Below are positions 23,866 through 32,803 of a stretch of DNA of 47,125 nucleotides, one piece after another. The notes below the pieces were generated by a model, which saw nothing but the letters and a program-made list of their open reading frames with translations, was not told where the DNA came from and did no database searches. How positions within the stretch are numbered: the stretch's first letter is position 1; each line of letters starts with the position of its first letter. The translations under genes and the position numbers were made by a program. This DNA comes from HGM04593 sp045612305 (GTDB taxonomy: Bacteria; Bacteroidota; Bacteroidia; Bacteroidales; Bacteroidaceae): the NCBI GenBank assembly GCA_045612305.1, contig JAZKYU010000031.1, positions 1-47,125 of the forward strand, written 5' to 3'.

Positions 23866-25056
23866 CTACTTTATAACCCCAAGCTCTTTACCCACCTTGA
23901 TAAAGGCTGCGATAGCCTTGTCCAGGTGTTCGGGCTCGTGAGCAGCCGACAACTGCACGCGTATGCGAGCCTGACCCTTGGGAACTACGGGATAGTAGAA
24001 ACCTGTTACAAAGATACCCTCCTGGGCCATCTTCTGCGCAAACACTTGTGAGAGGGGCGCGTCGTAGAGCATCACTGCACATATAGCCGACTGTGTGGGC
24101 TTAATATCGAAACCTGCGGCAAGCATCTTGTCGCGGAAGTAATTTACATTATTCTGCAACTTGGTGTGCAATGCATCGCTCTCGCCAAGCATTTTGAACA
24201 TCTCTATCGATGCACCAACCACCGAGGGGGGCAAAGAGTTAGAGAAGAGATAGGGACGTGAACGCTGACGCAACATATCGGTAATCTCCTTGCGACCGGT
24301 TGTAAAACCACCTACCGCACCACCAAAAGCCTTACCGAGAGTACCGGTAAAGATATCTATGCGACCATAGCAGTCAAACTGCTCGGCAACACCGTGACCT
24401 GTTGCACCAACCACACCTGCAGAGTGGCTCTCGTCGACCATAACAAGCGCATCGTACTTTTCGGCCAAGTCACAAATTTTATCCATAGGAGCTACGTTAC
24501 CGTCCATAGAGAAGACACCGTCGGTAACAATTATACGGTAACGCTGTGCCTGCGCCTCCTGCAAGCAACGTTCCAGGTCGGCCATGTCGGCGTTTGCGTA
24601 ACGGTAACGCTGTGCTTTGCACAAACGCACGCCATCGATAATTGAGGCGTGGTTAAGAGAGTCCGATATTATAGCGTCCTCGGCTGTAAAGAGAGGCTCA
24701 AAAAGACCACCGTTTGCATCGAAGCAAGCCGCATAGAGGATGGTGTCCTCGGTCTTGAAGTAATCGGACACAGCCTTCTCGAGTTCTTTGTGATAGTCTT
24801 GTGTACCACAAATAAAACGCACCGATGACATACCAAAACCGCGCTCCTCCATAGCCTGCTCGGCAGCCTTAATGAGGCGGGGGTTGTTCGACAAGCCCAA
24901 GTAGTTGTTGGCACAGAAGTTTAGCGCCTTTGAGCCATCCTCGAGTGTAATCTCGGCAAACTGTTGCGATGCGATATTACGCTCCTTTTTGTATAAGCCG
25001 GCAGCATCTATAGCAGCCAACTCGTCTTTTAAGTGTTGTTGAAATTTACCGTACAT
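23866..25056 (-). CDS. kbl: glycine C-acetyltransferase (2-amino-3-ketobutyrate CoA ligase)
   Basis: Cleaves 2-amino-3-oxobutanoate with CoA to glycine and acetyl-CoA, the second step of threonine degradation. The 396-residue PLP enzyme of the alpha-oxoamine synthase family has MVDESHSAG (Asp208, His211) and the PLP lysine K242 in GTLGKAFGG. The ATG giving MYGKFQQHLKDEL matches E. coli Kbl in start and length. The tdh gene for the first step is transcribed divergently from the other side of a 266-base region. Confidence 0.95.
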   Translation of the reverse strand: MYGKFQQHLKDELAAIDAAGLYKKERNIASQQFAEITLEDGSKALNFCANNYLGLSNNPRLIKAAEQAMEERGFGMSSVRFICGTQDYHKELEKAVSDYFKTEDTILYAACFDANGGLFEPLFTAEDAIISDSLNHASIIDGVRLCKAQRYRYANADMADLERCLQEAQAQRYRIIVTDGVFSMDGNVAPMDKICDLAEKYDALVMVDESHSAGVVGATGHGVAEQFDCYGRIDIFTGTLGKAFGGAVGGFTTGRKEITDMLRQRSRPYLFSNSLPPSVVGASIEMFKMLGESDALHTKLQNNVNYFRDKMLAAGFDIKPTQSAICAVMLYDAPLSQVFAQKMAQEGIFVTGFYYPVVPKGQARIRVQLSAAHEPEHLDKAIAAFIKVGKELGVIK

Positions 25057-25093
25057 TTTATATTGTTTTTTGAAGTTATTTTCGTTCAATGCA

Positions 25094-25101
25094 CAAATGT
25101 A
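25094..25101 (-). promoter_or_regulatory. -7 element TACATTTG of kbl
   Basis: Exact match on the minus strand, 37 bases before the kbl ATG; no -33 TTG at normal spacing. Confidence 0.5.
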
Positions 25102-25271
25102 CCCTTTTTATCAATATCCACACACATTTTAGGAGACAAAAAATTATTCACACAACAGAAAATTGAAAGAAAAGCGCATAAATATTTACAACCAACAAAA
25201 CTACGAAGAGTTTTGCTCGTCACCACCCAAAAAAAGAGAAAAAAAAGAGAAACGAATATGAAAAAAAGCAC

Positions 25272-25279
25272 TATCTTCG
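25272..25279 (+). promoter_or_regulatory. -7 element TATCTTCG of tdh
   Basis: TTCG-type -7 element 43 bases before the tdh ATG. The upstream sequence is A-rich with no TTG at -33. Confidence 0.5.
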
Positions 25280-25322
25280 CAAAAGCTAACAACGCAAAAA
25301 ACAAACAAAAATATATCGCATT

Positions 25323-26279
25323 ATGAAAAATGTACTTGTAATAGGTTCTACCGGACAAATTGGTTCGGAGCTCACAATGACCCTGCGCAAACAAATTCCC
25401 AACGGTAATATTGTTGCCGGCTACATACCCGGCGCCGAGCCTAAAGGCGAGCTACTCGAGAGCGGCCCCGCTGCCATCGCCAACGTATGCGATGCTAAGC
25501 AACTTGCCGAGATTGTTGACAAATACCAGATAGACACCATCTACAACCTAGCAGCCCTTCTTTCGGCCGTAGCCGAGTCGAAGCCCCTGCTCGCTTGGGA
25601 CATACAGATGAACGGTCTTATAAACATTTTGGAGATTGCCCGTGAGAAAAAATGCGCAGTCTTCACACCTAGCTCTATAGGCTCTTTCGGCCCCAACACA
25701 CCCCGCGACAACACCCCGCAGGACACTATACAGCGCCCCAAGACTATGTATGGTGTGACAAAAGTTGCTACCGAGCTCTTGAGCGACTATTACTTTACAA
25801 AATATGGTGTTGACACCCGCGCGGTGCGCTTCCCCGGCCTTATATCGAACGTAACTCTCCCCGGCGGCGGTACTACCGACTACGCTGTTGAGATTTACTA
25901 CGCAGCTGTTAAGGGCGAAGATTTTGCCTGCCCCATACAAGCCGGCACCTTTATGGATATGATGTATATGCCCGACGCACTCAAAGCCGCTATCGACATT
26001 ATGAACGCCGACCCCTCGCGTCTCATACACCGCAACGCCTTCAACGTGGCTTCTATGAGCTTCGACCCCGAGATTATCAAGGCTGCAATACAAAAGTACA
26101 TCCCCGACTTTAAGATGCACTACGAGTTTGACCCCGTGCGCCAAGCTATCGCCGACTCTTGGCCTAACAAGATGGACGACTCTTGCGCACGCGAAGAGTG
26201 GGACTGGAAGCCTTCGTACGACCTCGACTCTATGACTCAGGATATGATAAAAACTTTGCGTGAGCGCTTCAACAAATAA
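25323..26279 (+). CDS. tdh: L-threonine 3-dehydrogenase, SDR type
   Basis: Oxidises L-threonine to 2-amino-3-oxobutanoate with NAD+. The 318-residue protein belongs to the extended short-chain dehydrogenase (epimerase-like) group: GSTGQIG nucleotide-binding loop at 8-14, a Ser-rich segment TPSSIGSFG near 115-123, and the catalytic Y143-x3-K147 (YGVTK). It is not the zinc-type Tdh of E. coli. The neighbouring divergent kbl gene supplies the next step, which strongly supports this substrate over other epimerase activities. Confidence 0.92.
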   Translation: MKNVLVIGSTGQIGSELTMTLRKQIPNGNIVAGYIPGAEPKGELLESGPAAIANVCDAKQLAEIVDKYQIDTIYNLAALLSAVAESKPLLAWDIQMNGLINILEIAREKKCAVFTPSSIGSFGPNTPRDNTPQDTIQRPKTMYGVTKVATELLSDYYFTKYGVDTRAVRFPGLISNVTLPGGGTTDYAVEIYYAAVKGEDFACPIQAGTFMDMMYMPDALKAAIDIMNADPSRLIHRNAFNVASMSFDPEIIKAAIQKYIPDFKMHYEFDPVRQAIADSWPNKMDDSCAREEWDWKPSYDLDSMTQDMIKTLRERFNK

Positions 26280-26300
26280 AGCTTACACAAGTGACTGCAT

Positions 26301-26348
26301 AAAATTAAGTGGGGAGCATCGATGATGCTCCCCACTTAATTTTATTTG
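26301..26348 (+). terminator. bidirectional terminator tdh / nadA
   Basis: A 20-bp perfect stem (26301-26320 with 26324-26343) around loop GAT, flanked by A4 and T4, between convergent genes. One of the longest stems in the window. Confidence 0.9.
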
Positions 26349-26361
26349 TAGAAAAGGTTTC

Positions 26362-27354
26362 TTACTTTTTCATATTCTTTGAAATTTCGAGCATACGCAC
26401 TATGGGGCGCAAAGCGTCCTCGCGTGTAGACTCGTCGAGCTCCACAAAGGGCCACTCAAACTTGAGACAGTTATAGAGCTTGGGCAGAGTGTTAAGACGC
26501 ATATAATTGCACTCGTTGCAAGCGCAGGGGCCTGTTGAAGGGGGTACGGGGATAAATGTTTTTTCGGGGTGGCTCTTCTTCATCTCGTGCAATATACCGC
26601 TCTCGGTTGCAACTATAAATTCCTGCACATCGCTCTCGCGGGTATATTTAAGAATGTCGGCGGTAGAGCCTATAAAGTCGGCAAGGGCAAGCACGCCGCT
26701 CTTGCACTCGGGGTGAGCAAGAACTTTTGCTGCGGGGTGTGTGCTCTTGAGTTCCACAATCTTCTCTATCGAAAATTGCTCGTGCACGTGACAACCACCG
26801 TTCCACAACTGCATATTGCGGCCCGTTACGGCGTTTAGGTAACCTCCGAGGTTTTTGTCGGGAGCAAAAAGTATCTTTTCGTCTTTGTCGAAACTGTCGA
26901 CCACTGCGCGAGCGTTTGAAGATGTCACCACTATATCGGTGAGAGCTTTCACGGCAGCCGAGGTGTTCACATAGGCCACAACTTTGTATTCGGGGTGCTC
27001 CTTTTTATATTGCGCAAGCTCCTCGGCGGGACAGCTGTCGGCAAGCGAACAACCTGCGTTAAGATCGGGCAAAAGCACCAACTTATCGGGGCAGAGGATT
27101 TTATTTGTTTCGGCCATAAAGTGCACGCCGCACATAACTATTATATCAGCCGAGGTCTTTTCGGCCTGTTGTGCAAGAGCAAGGCTGTCGCCCACAAAAT
27201 CGGCAACATCTTGTATCTCACCCTCGGTATAATAATGTGCGAGAATAACAGCGTTCTTCTCCTTGCACAACTTGCGTATCTCGGCTTTAAGGTCGAAACC
27301 TTCGGGGATAGCCTCATCGACAAAACCCTTCTCTTTCCACTCTTGTTTTATCAT
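26362..27354 (-). CDS. nadA: quinolinate synthase
   Basis: Condenses iminoaspartate with dihydroxyacetone phosphate to quinolinate in NAD synthesis; a [4Fe-4S] enzyme. The 330-residue protein has HYYTEGEIQDVADFVGDS from residue 40, the first cluster cysteine in MCGVHFMAE (C75), PDLNAGCSLADSC near 96-108, WNGGCHVHE, and GPCACNECNYM with the last ligand. nadB and nadC, often beside nadA, are not in this window. It converges with tdh on a shared terminator. Confidence 0.95.
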   Translation of the reverse strand: MIKQEWKEKGFVDEAIPEGFDLKAEIRKLCKEKNAVILAHYYTEGEIQDVADFVGDSLALAQQAEKTSADIIVMCGVHFMAETNKILCPDKLVLLPDLNAGCSLADSCPAEELAQYKKEHPEYKVVAYVNTSAAVKALTDIVVTSSNARAVVDSFDKDEKILFAPDKNLGGYLNAVTGRNMQLWNGGCHVHEQFSIEKIVELKSTHPAAKVLAHPECKSGVLALADFIGSTADILKYTRESDVQEFIVATESGILHEMKKSHPEKTFIPVPPSTGPCACNECNYMRLNTLPKLYNCLKFEWPFVELDESTREDALRPIVRMLEISKNMKK

Positions 27355-27392
27355 ATTTTCTAACTTTTATGCATAAAAAGCGTAATTATGTG

Positions 27393-27400
27393 CGAAGATA
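27393..27400 (-). promoter_or_regulatory. -7 element TATCTTCG of nadA
   Basis: Minus-strand TTCG-type element 38 bases before the nadA ATG; the nearest TTTG upstream is 23 bases away, slightly too far. Confidence 0.45.
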
Positions 27401-27467
27401 ATATTTTTCTCACATATAACGTGCAAATAAGCATCAACAAGCTATAAAGTTTTTTAACAAAGCCTTG

Positions 27468-28460
27468 TCAGAATACTTTATGCGCGAAAAGGGGCACGTC
27501 GCCAAGGGGCTGCGACTCCAAGCAACGCAACGACTGTTCGAGCTGTGCCACACTACTCGCCCCCACAAGCACCGATGTTACACCCTCCTGGGCAAGCACC
27601 CACGCAAGCGACATTGAGGCAAGTTCCTCACCACGCTCCCCTGCTATGAGGGCAAGCTTTTTTAGATAGCTCAATAGTTCGGGGGTTAGTTTATCCCTTT
27701 GCAGAGAGCCACCGCGTGCCATCCTTGAGTTCTGGGGTACATCGTTCAAATAACGCGATGTGAGCAAGCCTTGCGCCAAGGCCGAAAAAGATATAAAACC
27801 AAGGCCATTTGTAGCACAATAATCGAGCACGCCCTCTTCCTGCACTGCCCTGTCGAGCAAGTTCAACCTCCCTTGAAAGATGAGGGGTGGAACATTCTGC
27901 GCACGCAAAAAACCGTCGGCATAGCGCAACGCCTCGAGCGGCCAACGCGATATACCCACATAAAGAGCCTTGCCGGCGCGCACAATATCGACAAGTGCCT
28001 GCAGGGTCTCGTCGAGCGGTGTCAAGGGGTCGTAACGGTGTATGTAGAAGAGATCGACATAGTCCAAGCCCATACGCGCCAAGCTGCAATCGAGGCTTGC
28101 CATAAGATGCTTGCGCGAGCCCCAGTTACCATAGGGGCCGTTCCACATCTCGTAACCGGCTTTTGTGGCTATGAACAGCTCGTCGCGGTAAGGGGCAAAA
28201 TCCTCCTTAAGCACGCGCCCGAAGAGTTTTTCGGCGGCACCAGGGGGAGGGCCGTAGTTGTTGGCAAGGTCAAAATGTGTTATACCACGGTCGAAAGCAT
28301 AACGCAGTATAGAACGACAATTGTCATAATCGTTACCTTCGCCAAAATTCTGCCACAAGCCAAGGCTCACCTTGGGCAGCAACACACCACTCTTGCCACA
28401 GCGGCGATACATATCGCCACAATCTGTATAACGGTTCTCCGAGGCTAAATATTTTTCCAT
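27468..28460 (-). CDS. aldo/keto reductase, YghZ-like
   Basis: NAD(P)H-dependent reductase of 330 residues in the aldo/keto reductase family. The active-site residues are visible: Asp and Tyr in FDLANNYGPPPGAAE, Lys in ATKAGY, and His in FYIHRYDP. The MYRRCGKSGVLLPKVSLGLW opening and the GPPPGAAE insert are those of the YghZ / L-glyceraldehyde-3-phosphate reductase subgroup (also related to potassium-channel beta subunits). Substrate here is not shown by context. The ATG at 28460 was preferred over one seven codons upstream because the -7 element is right behind it. Confidence 0.9.
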   Translation of the reverse strand: MEKYLASENRYTDCGDMYRRCGKSGVLLPKVSLGLWQNFGEGNDYDNCRSILRYAFDRGITHFDLANNYGPPPGAAEKLFGRVLKEDFAPYRDELFIATKAGYEMWNGPYGNWGSRKHLMASLDCSLARMGLDYVDLFYIHRYDPLTPLDETLQALVDIVRAGKALYVGISRWPLEALRYADGFLRAQNVPPLIFQGRLNLLDRAVQEEGVLDYCATNGLGFISFSALAQGLLTSRYLNDVPQNSRMARGGSLQRDKLTPELLSYLKKLALIAGERGEELASMSLAWVLAQEGVTSVLVGASSVAQLEQSLRCLESQPLGDVPLFAHKVF

Positions 28461-28480
28461 AAACTTTGTTGTGTTACGCA

Positions 28481-28488
28481 CAAATTTA
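28481..28488 (-). promoter_or_regulatory. -7 element TAAATTTG of the aldo/keto reductase
   Basis: Exact minus-strand match 20 bases before the ATG; no clear -33 TTG. Confidence 0.5.
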
Positions 28489-28551
28489 TCACAAATTACA
28501 GAAAAACCACATTTATCGACCGAAAAATTACCGCAATATTTATTTTCTACC

Positions 28552-28559
28552 TATCTTCG
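28552..28559 (+). promoter_or_regulatory. -7 element TATCTTCG of the TRIC gene
   Basis: TTCG-type element 22 bases before the ATG at 28582; no -33 TTG. It fixes the start, since a longer in-frame reading would begin upstream of the promoter. Confidence 0.5.
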
Positions 28560-28581
28560 TGGCACAATAAAAGAGAGTAAA

Positions 28582-29247
28582 ATGGACTTTTCATTTATAA
28601 CATCGATTATAGACTACTTTGCAGCCCTCAAGATGCCTACAATATTTGAGTTTGTGGGTACGTTTGCTTTTGCGATAAGTGGCATACGACTTGCGTCGGC
28701 AAAACACTTCGACTGGTTTGGAGCTTACGTGGTGGGTGTGGCCACAGCTATAGGTGGCGGAACGTTCCGCGATATGATGCTGGATGTTACCCCCTTCTGG
28801 ATGACCGACCCCATCTACCTTTGTTGGTCGGGGCTCGCTCTTTTGTGGGTAATACTTTTTGGTAAGTGGCTCATACGCTTGCACAACACCTTCTTTATAT
28901 TCGACACCGTGGGTCTTGCCCTCTTCACCGTGGTGGGTATACAAAAAAGCCTCGACTGCGGCTTTCCCTTGTGGGTGGGCATAGTTATGGGTGCTATGAC
29001 AGGTGCTGCCGGCGGTGTAATACGCGATGTGTTTATAAACGAGATACCCCTTATCTTCCGCAAGGAGATTTATGCTATGGCTTGCGTTGTTGGCGGTATT
29101 GCTTTTAGTATATGCGTGTGGTGTGGTGCCGAAACACTTGTTACACACGCCGTGTGTGGTATAAGCGTTTTCCTCACCCGTGTGTTGGCTGTTAAATACC
29201 ACATCTGCCTGCCCACCCTCAAAGGTAGCCACGTTACAGAGGAGTAA
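28582..29247 (+). CDS. TRIC-type cation channel family protein (UPF0126)
   Basis: A 221-residue integral membrane protein with two related halves. Each half carries the family glycine motif: IGGGTFRDMMLD (near 57-68) and AGGVIRDVFINE (near 143-154), and about seven hydrophobic helices. UPF0126/YadS-like proteins are prokaryotic relatives of TRIC potassium channels. The role in this organism cannot be inferred from neighbours; the gene is transcribed alone and ends at a hairpin. Confidence 0.88.
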   Translation: MDFSFITSIIDYFAALKMPTIFEFVGTFAFAISGIRLASAKHFDWFGAYVVGVATAIGGGTFRDMMLDVTPFWMTDPIYLCWSGLALLWVILFGKWLIRLHNTFFIFDTVGLALFTVVGIQKSLDCGFPLWVGIVMGAMTGAAGGVIRDVFINEIPLIFRKEIYAMACVVGGIAFSICVWCGAETLVTHAVCGISVFLTRVLAVKYHICLPTLKGSHVTEE

Positions 29248-29270
29248 AAAGAGACACCTTATTATATGGA

Positions 29271-29306
29271 AAAGCGGCAACGTTGCAAGACGTTGCCGCT
29301 TTCTTT
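29271..29306 (+). terminator. terminator between the TRIC and DUF456 genes
   Basis: 12-bp stem AAAGCGGCAACG / CGTTGCCGCTTT with loop TTGCAAGA, followed by a T-rich run; between convergent genes. Confidence 0.8.
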
Positions 29307-29321
29307 CTTCTAACAAGTGTT

Positions 29322-29801
29322 CTACTTTATAACTTCTGCAAGTATGTAGAGCAACATAGCCCCGCCGTATATAAGTTTCAAGGCTGTTGTAACAATGAAA
29401 GCAACAAAAGAGAGCGTTGCCACCTTAAAGGCCTTGCCGCTACGACGGCAAGCTATATATTCTCCTGCAAAAGCCCCTATAAAAGGCCCTACGATGATAC
29501 CTATGGGAGGGAAAAAGAGCCCCAGAAGCATACCTGCAAGTGCACCACGCACACTCTCGCGCGAGCCCCCACTGAGTTGAGTAAACCACACAGGCAGAAC
29601 AAAGTCGACTACGGTTATAACAAGCATAATTATACCCGAAACCACGAGAAAGGTTGTAGAAAAACCGTCGCCGTCGCACAAGAGTAACAAGAGCACACCC
29701 ACATAGCTTATGGGCGGGCCCGGGAGCACCGGGAGCACAGCTCCCAGCAACCCCACAACGCCACATATAATGGCTAACGAGATTACAAGATACTCCACCA
29801 C
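29322..29801 (-). CDS. DUF456 family membrane protein
   Basis: About 160 residues, nearly all membrane-embedded, with the DUF456 hallmark GLLGAVLPVLPGPPISYVG in the first third and a GMLLGLFFPPIGIIVGPFIGAF glycine-rich segment (shown in parts) in the second half. I set the start at a GTG six bases after the upstream peptidase stop, because family members start just before this first helix. An ATG at 29867 is the alternative, but it would overlap the peptidase gene by 60 bases and add a polar tail not seen in the family. Cotranscribed with the S9 peptidase. Function unknown. Confidence 0.8.
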   Translation of the reverse strand: MVEYLVISLAIICGVVGLLGAVLPVLPGPPISYVGVLLLLLCDGDGFSTTFLVVSGIIMLVITVVDFVLPVWFTQLSGGSRESVRGALAGMLLGLFFPPIGIIVGPFIGAFAGEYIACRRSGKAFKVATLSFVAFIVTTALKLIYGGAMLLYILAEVIK

Positions 29802-29806
29802 GAGAA

Positions 29807-32356
29807 CTATTTTATCAAACGTTCGGGGTAGATGTCGTTCCACCAACGAGCATCGTTCTTGAGCCAACGCTCAAACCACGCCATAATGCTGTTGTGCCAC
29901 AAAATGCGCTTGGGAACATCGGCAATAAAGTGGTCCTCGCCGTCGACACGGACAAACTCAACTGTTTTACCCAAGATGCGCAAAGCATTGTAGAGCTGTA
30001 TGCTCTCGCCCACAGGCACGTTTGTGTCGGCGGTACCGTGCAAGAGAAGCAGCGGGGTGTTTATCTTGTCGGCGTTGAATAGCGAGCCTTGCTGTGTAAA
30101 GAGCGAGGGGTTGTTCCAGGGGTAGCTCTGCGCAGCTGCAACAGCGTTGTAACCCACGCCCCAGTAACCTTCGCCCCAGTAACTTGTAACGTTGCTTATA
30201 CCTGCGTGCGAAGCTGCTGCTGCAAATATATCGGTGCGTGTCTGCAAATATTGTGTCATAAAACCACCGTACGAAGCGCCCAAGCAACCTATGTGCTCGG
30301 CATCGACATAAGCAAACTCCTTGCAGAAGGCTTTTGTACCCTCTATAATATCGTCGGCCGTGCGCTGGCCCCACGCATTAACGTGGCGAGCCGAAAACTC
30401 CTGTCCGTAACCTGTTGCACCGCTGGGGTTTATTATCAGCGTTACATAGTCGCGCGACGAGAAGAGCTGCGCTGCATAGGGTATGCCGCTCTTCTGCACG
30501 GTGGGGGTTGTACCACCGTAGTAATATACTATGAGAGGATATTTTTTAGTTGCATCGAAGGCAGGGGGCAAGCAGTAAAAGGCATCGATCTCGGTACCGT
30601 CACTTGCAGAGAAAGACCAGTCGTAGACGTTACCAAGCTCCATCTTATCGAGACAAGCAGCATAGGGGTCGGCTATGAGAGTGTTTTTACCCTTGCGCAC
30701 ATCGTAGAGGTATGCTGCCTGACCGCTGCTCGCTGTAACGCTTATGTAGGCAGCTGTGCCAGCGTTACGTGCAAGAGAGAAGGCATGTACACAGTCGCCC
30801 TCCAAGGGAAGTTTTGTAAAGGCCTTCTTTGCGGGGTTGTAGCAGTAGATGGGCTCGCGGTCGCGGTCGTTGGTTTTGAAGTATATGCAACCATCTTTGC
30901 GGTTCCACTGTATAAATTGTGCTTGCAAAGCAGGGTCGAAGTTCTTTGTTATGGGCTCTATGCTCTTGTCGGCAAGGTTAAGTATAAAGGCCTGTGTGTC
31001 GTAGTTGTTGGCTATGGGATGGGGGGCACAGTTTTTACCCACACCACCGAAGGCCTCGGGACCGCCTGTGAGCAGCACTTTTGAGCCGCAGGGCGAGAAG
31101 AGAGCCACACCGCCAAAGAAATATTCTTCGGTAAAGAGTGTGTCAACCTTTAATGTCTGCACATCCATGCAGAAAAGCGATGTCTTGCTGAAGGGCCACT
31201 TGTTGTCGCAAGGCTCTCCACAAGAGTAGAGAAGGTAGCGACCGTCGTCGCTTATGTCGCAAAGGCTTGTAGAGCGCACACCGGCTGTAAGGCGCTCTCG
31301 CACGCCTGTCTCTATGTCGTAGCGGTAGATGAAGCTACGGCCGCGAGAGCCGGGGATGCGGTCGCCACGGTTTAAGAGGCGATGCACAGGGCCTTTGTCG
31401 CCCTCAACCTGCTCGGCTATAGTGTAGTAGAAATATTTTTCGTCGGGAGAGAAGCGGAAAGCTCCTGCAGGTGCGTTGTCGACAAGGAGGCGCTCCTCGA
31501 GAGTAGCCGGGTCGACTAGCATAATTTTCTCGCCCTCGGCGGCAACAGCCTTGTAGTATAACTGCGAGGTGAAGGGTGTCCACGAGGGCACCTTGCTACC
31601 TGCCGGGTATGTTGCTATCTTCTTGCCGCTCTTAACCTCGCTAAGCACGGTGTAGCTGTTGGAGCGCTTTGCGTTGTGATACTCAAGGTAGGTAGTGAGG
31701 AGGTAGCGGCCGTCGGGCGACACACTCACACTCTGCACATAGTTACCATATATTGTTTGGGGCAAAAGATAACGTCTTTTAAGGCTGGGAGCAATAGCAA
31801 GGTTTGTCAGCGTATCGTTCTGCAAGGTGTATGTAACCTTCAAGGCCGGAGCGCACGAGTCTTTTTCGGTTACCAGCATCTTCACCGCAATATTATAGAG
31901 TTCTTGGGGCTCCATACGCAAAGAAAACTCGCACGAAGCTGCATCTTTCAGTGAGTCCTGCACGCTCTCTTTTTCCTTTTTCATAGCGCCATCTACATAG
32001 GCCTCTATGCGGGCGGGCGATGTAAATTTAAGCTTCACGTTTGCAAAACGGTCGGCACGCATAGCTGTTGTAAAGATGTATATGTTGTTGCCCTCGGCTC
32101 TGTCGAGTTTAAAGAAGCCGGTAGAGTCGCTCTCAACAACTGTTGCGGTTTTGTCGTCGGCCTGCAAAGGTGTGAGGGTTTTCATCATTATTTTAGCGGC
32201 GTTGTGCTTTGCTCCTTTTGTATCTATGGAGTCGGTAAACACGGTGTTGCGCACTTTAATGGGCGCGTTTAGCTTCAACTGTTTCACATCGTCAGCAAAA
32301 GCCGCTGTTGCGGCGCACACGCACGCGATGAGGGCATAAAAAAATCTTTTGCTCAT
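29807..32356 (-). CDS. exported S9 (prolyl oligopeptidase/DPP-like) peptidase
   Basis: 849 residues with a signal peptide (MSKRFFYALIACVCAATAAFA). A beta-propeller region with WD/TolB-like blades (for example SPDGRYLLTTY, ISDDGRYLLYS) is followed by an alpha/beta hydrolase domain: nucleophile Ser695 in GASYGGF, Asp in HGTADTNVP and His in DGEDHF. All triad residues are present. Members are serine dipeptidyl- or tripeptidyl-peptidases of the periplasm in Bacteroidales. The start at the MSKRFF signal peptide replaces a longer reading that begins 14 codons upstream. A full promoter lies at 32421-32452. Confidence 0.92.
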   Translation of the reverse strand: MSKRFFYALIACVCAATAAFADDVKQLKLNAPIKVRNTVFTDSIDTKGAKHNAAKIMMKTLTPLQADDKTATVVESDSTGFFKLDRAEGNNIYIFTTAMRADRFANVKLKFTSPARIEAYVDGAMKKEKESVQDSLKDAASCEFSLRMEPQELYNIAVKMLVTEKDSCAPALKVTYTLQNDTLTNLAIAPSLKRRYLLPQTIYGNYVQSVSVSPDGRYLLTTYLEYHNAKRSNSYTVLSEVKSGKKIATYPAGSKVPSWTPFTSQLYYKAVAAEGEKIMLVDPATLEERLLVDNAPAGAFRFSPDEKYFYYTIAEQVEGDKGPVHRLLNRGDRIPGSRGRSFIYRYDIETGVRERLTAGVRSTSLCDISDDGRYLLYSCGEPCDNKWPFSKTSLFCMDVQTLKVDTLFTEEYFFGGVALFSPCGSKVLLTGGPEAFGGVGKNCAPHPIANNYDTQAFILNLADKSIEPITKNFDPALQAQFIQWNRKDGCIYFKTNDRDREPIYCYNPAKKAFTKLPLEGDCVHAFSLARNAGTAAYISVTASSGQAAYLYDVRKGKNTLIADPYAACLDKMELGNVYDWSFSASDGTEIDAFYCLPPAFDATKKYPLIVYYYGGTTPTVQKSGIPYAAQLFSSRDYVTLIINPSGATGYGQEFSARHVNAWGQRTADDIIEGTKAFCKEFAYVDAEHIGCLGASYGGFMTQYLQTRTDIFAAAASHAGISNVTSYWGEGYWGVGYNAVAAAQSYPWNNPSLFTQQGSLFNADKINTPLLLLHGTADTNVPVGESIQLYNALRILGKTVEFVRVDGEDHFIADVPKRILWHNSIMAWFERWLKNDARWWNDIYPERLIK

Positions 32357-32420
32357 TATTCTTGGTGTTTTTAGAGATTTACAAGTTTGTGTGCACAAGG
32401 GATTATTGCACAGTCTTTTG

Positions 32421-32452
32421 CAAATATACTACTTTAGTGCAATATAAAGCAA
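32421..32452 (-). promoter_or_regulatory. promoter of the S9 peptidase-DUF456 pair
   Basis: Minus strand: TTG at 32450-32452, 21-base spacer, TATATTTG at 32421-32428; leader about 60 bases. Confidence 0.6.
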
Positions 32453-32520
32453 ATATGTAATTTAAATATCGGGCGAGCTTTTTAAAATCCTCAACCGTTT
32501 TTTTATACCAGCGCTTTCAC

Positions 32521-32528
32521 TATATTTG
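32521..32528 (+). promoter_or_regulatory. -7 element TATATTTG of the TSCPD gene
   Basis: Exact match 13 bases before the ATG, so the mRNA leader would be only a few bases. No TTG at -33. Confidence 0.5.
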
Positions 32529-32541
32529 CAAAAAGTTAAAT

Positions 32542-32799
32542 ATGGCAAAGACAATATACAAAACACGCGGCACCTGCTCACAATTCATAGAGGTTGAGGG
32601 CGAGAACGGGTGCGTTACAAACGTAACTTTCTATGGTGGTTGCGACGGCAACCTGCAAGGCATAGCCAAGTTGGTAAGAGGTATGAAGTATGGCGATGTT
32701 ATAGCACGCCTCGACAGAATAAGCTGCAACGGAAAGCCCACATCGTGCCCCGACCAGTTATGCCGTGCTATAGAACAACTTATGAGAGAGGACAAATAA
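32542..32799 (+). CDS. TSCPD domain protein (TIGR03905 type)
   Basis: An 85-residue stand-alone TSCPD protein, named for the KPTSCPDQL motif near residue 66; other conserved points are GGCDGNLQGIAKLVRG (about 32-47) and cysteines at TCSQ, GCVT and SCNG. The domain also occurs at the end of some class II ribonucleotide reductases, where it may bind metal. Function of the small version is unknown. It is followed four bases later by an FKBP-type isomerase gene and then a DUF4250 gene, forming one operon. Confidence 0.88.
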   Translation: MAKTIYKTRGTCSQFIEVEGENGCVTNVTFYGGCDGNLQGIAKLVRGMKYGDVIARLDRISCNGKPTSCPDQLCRAIEQLMREDK

Positions 32800-32803
32800 T
32801 ATT

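Noticed and set aside
30089..31084. 331-codon plus-strand frame inside the S9 peptidase gene
   Set aside because: Cys/Val-rich antisense shadow of the peptidase, with no start context and no recognised domain.
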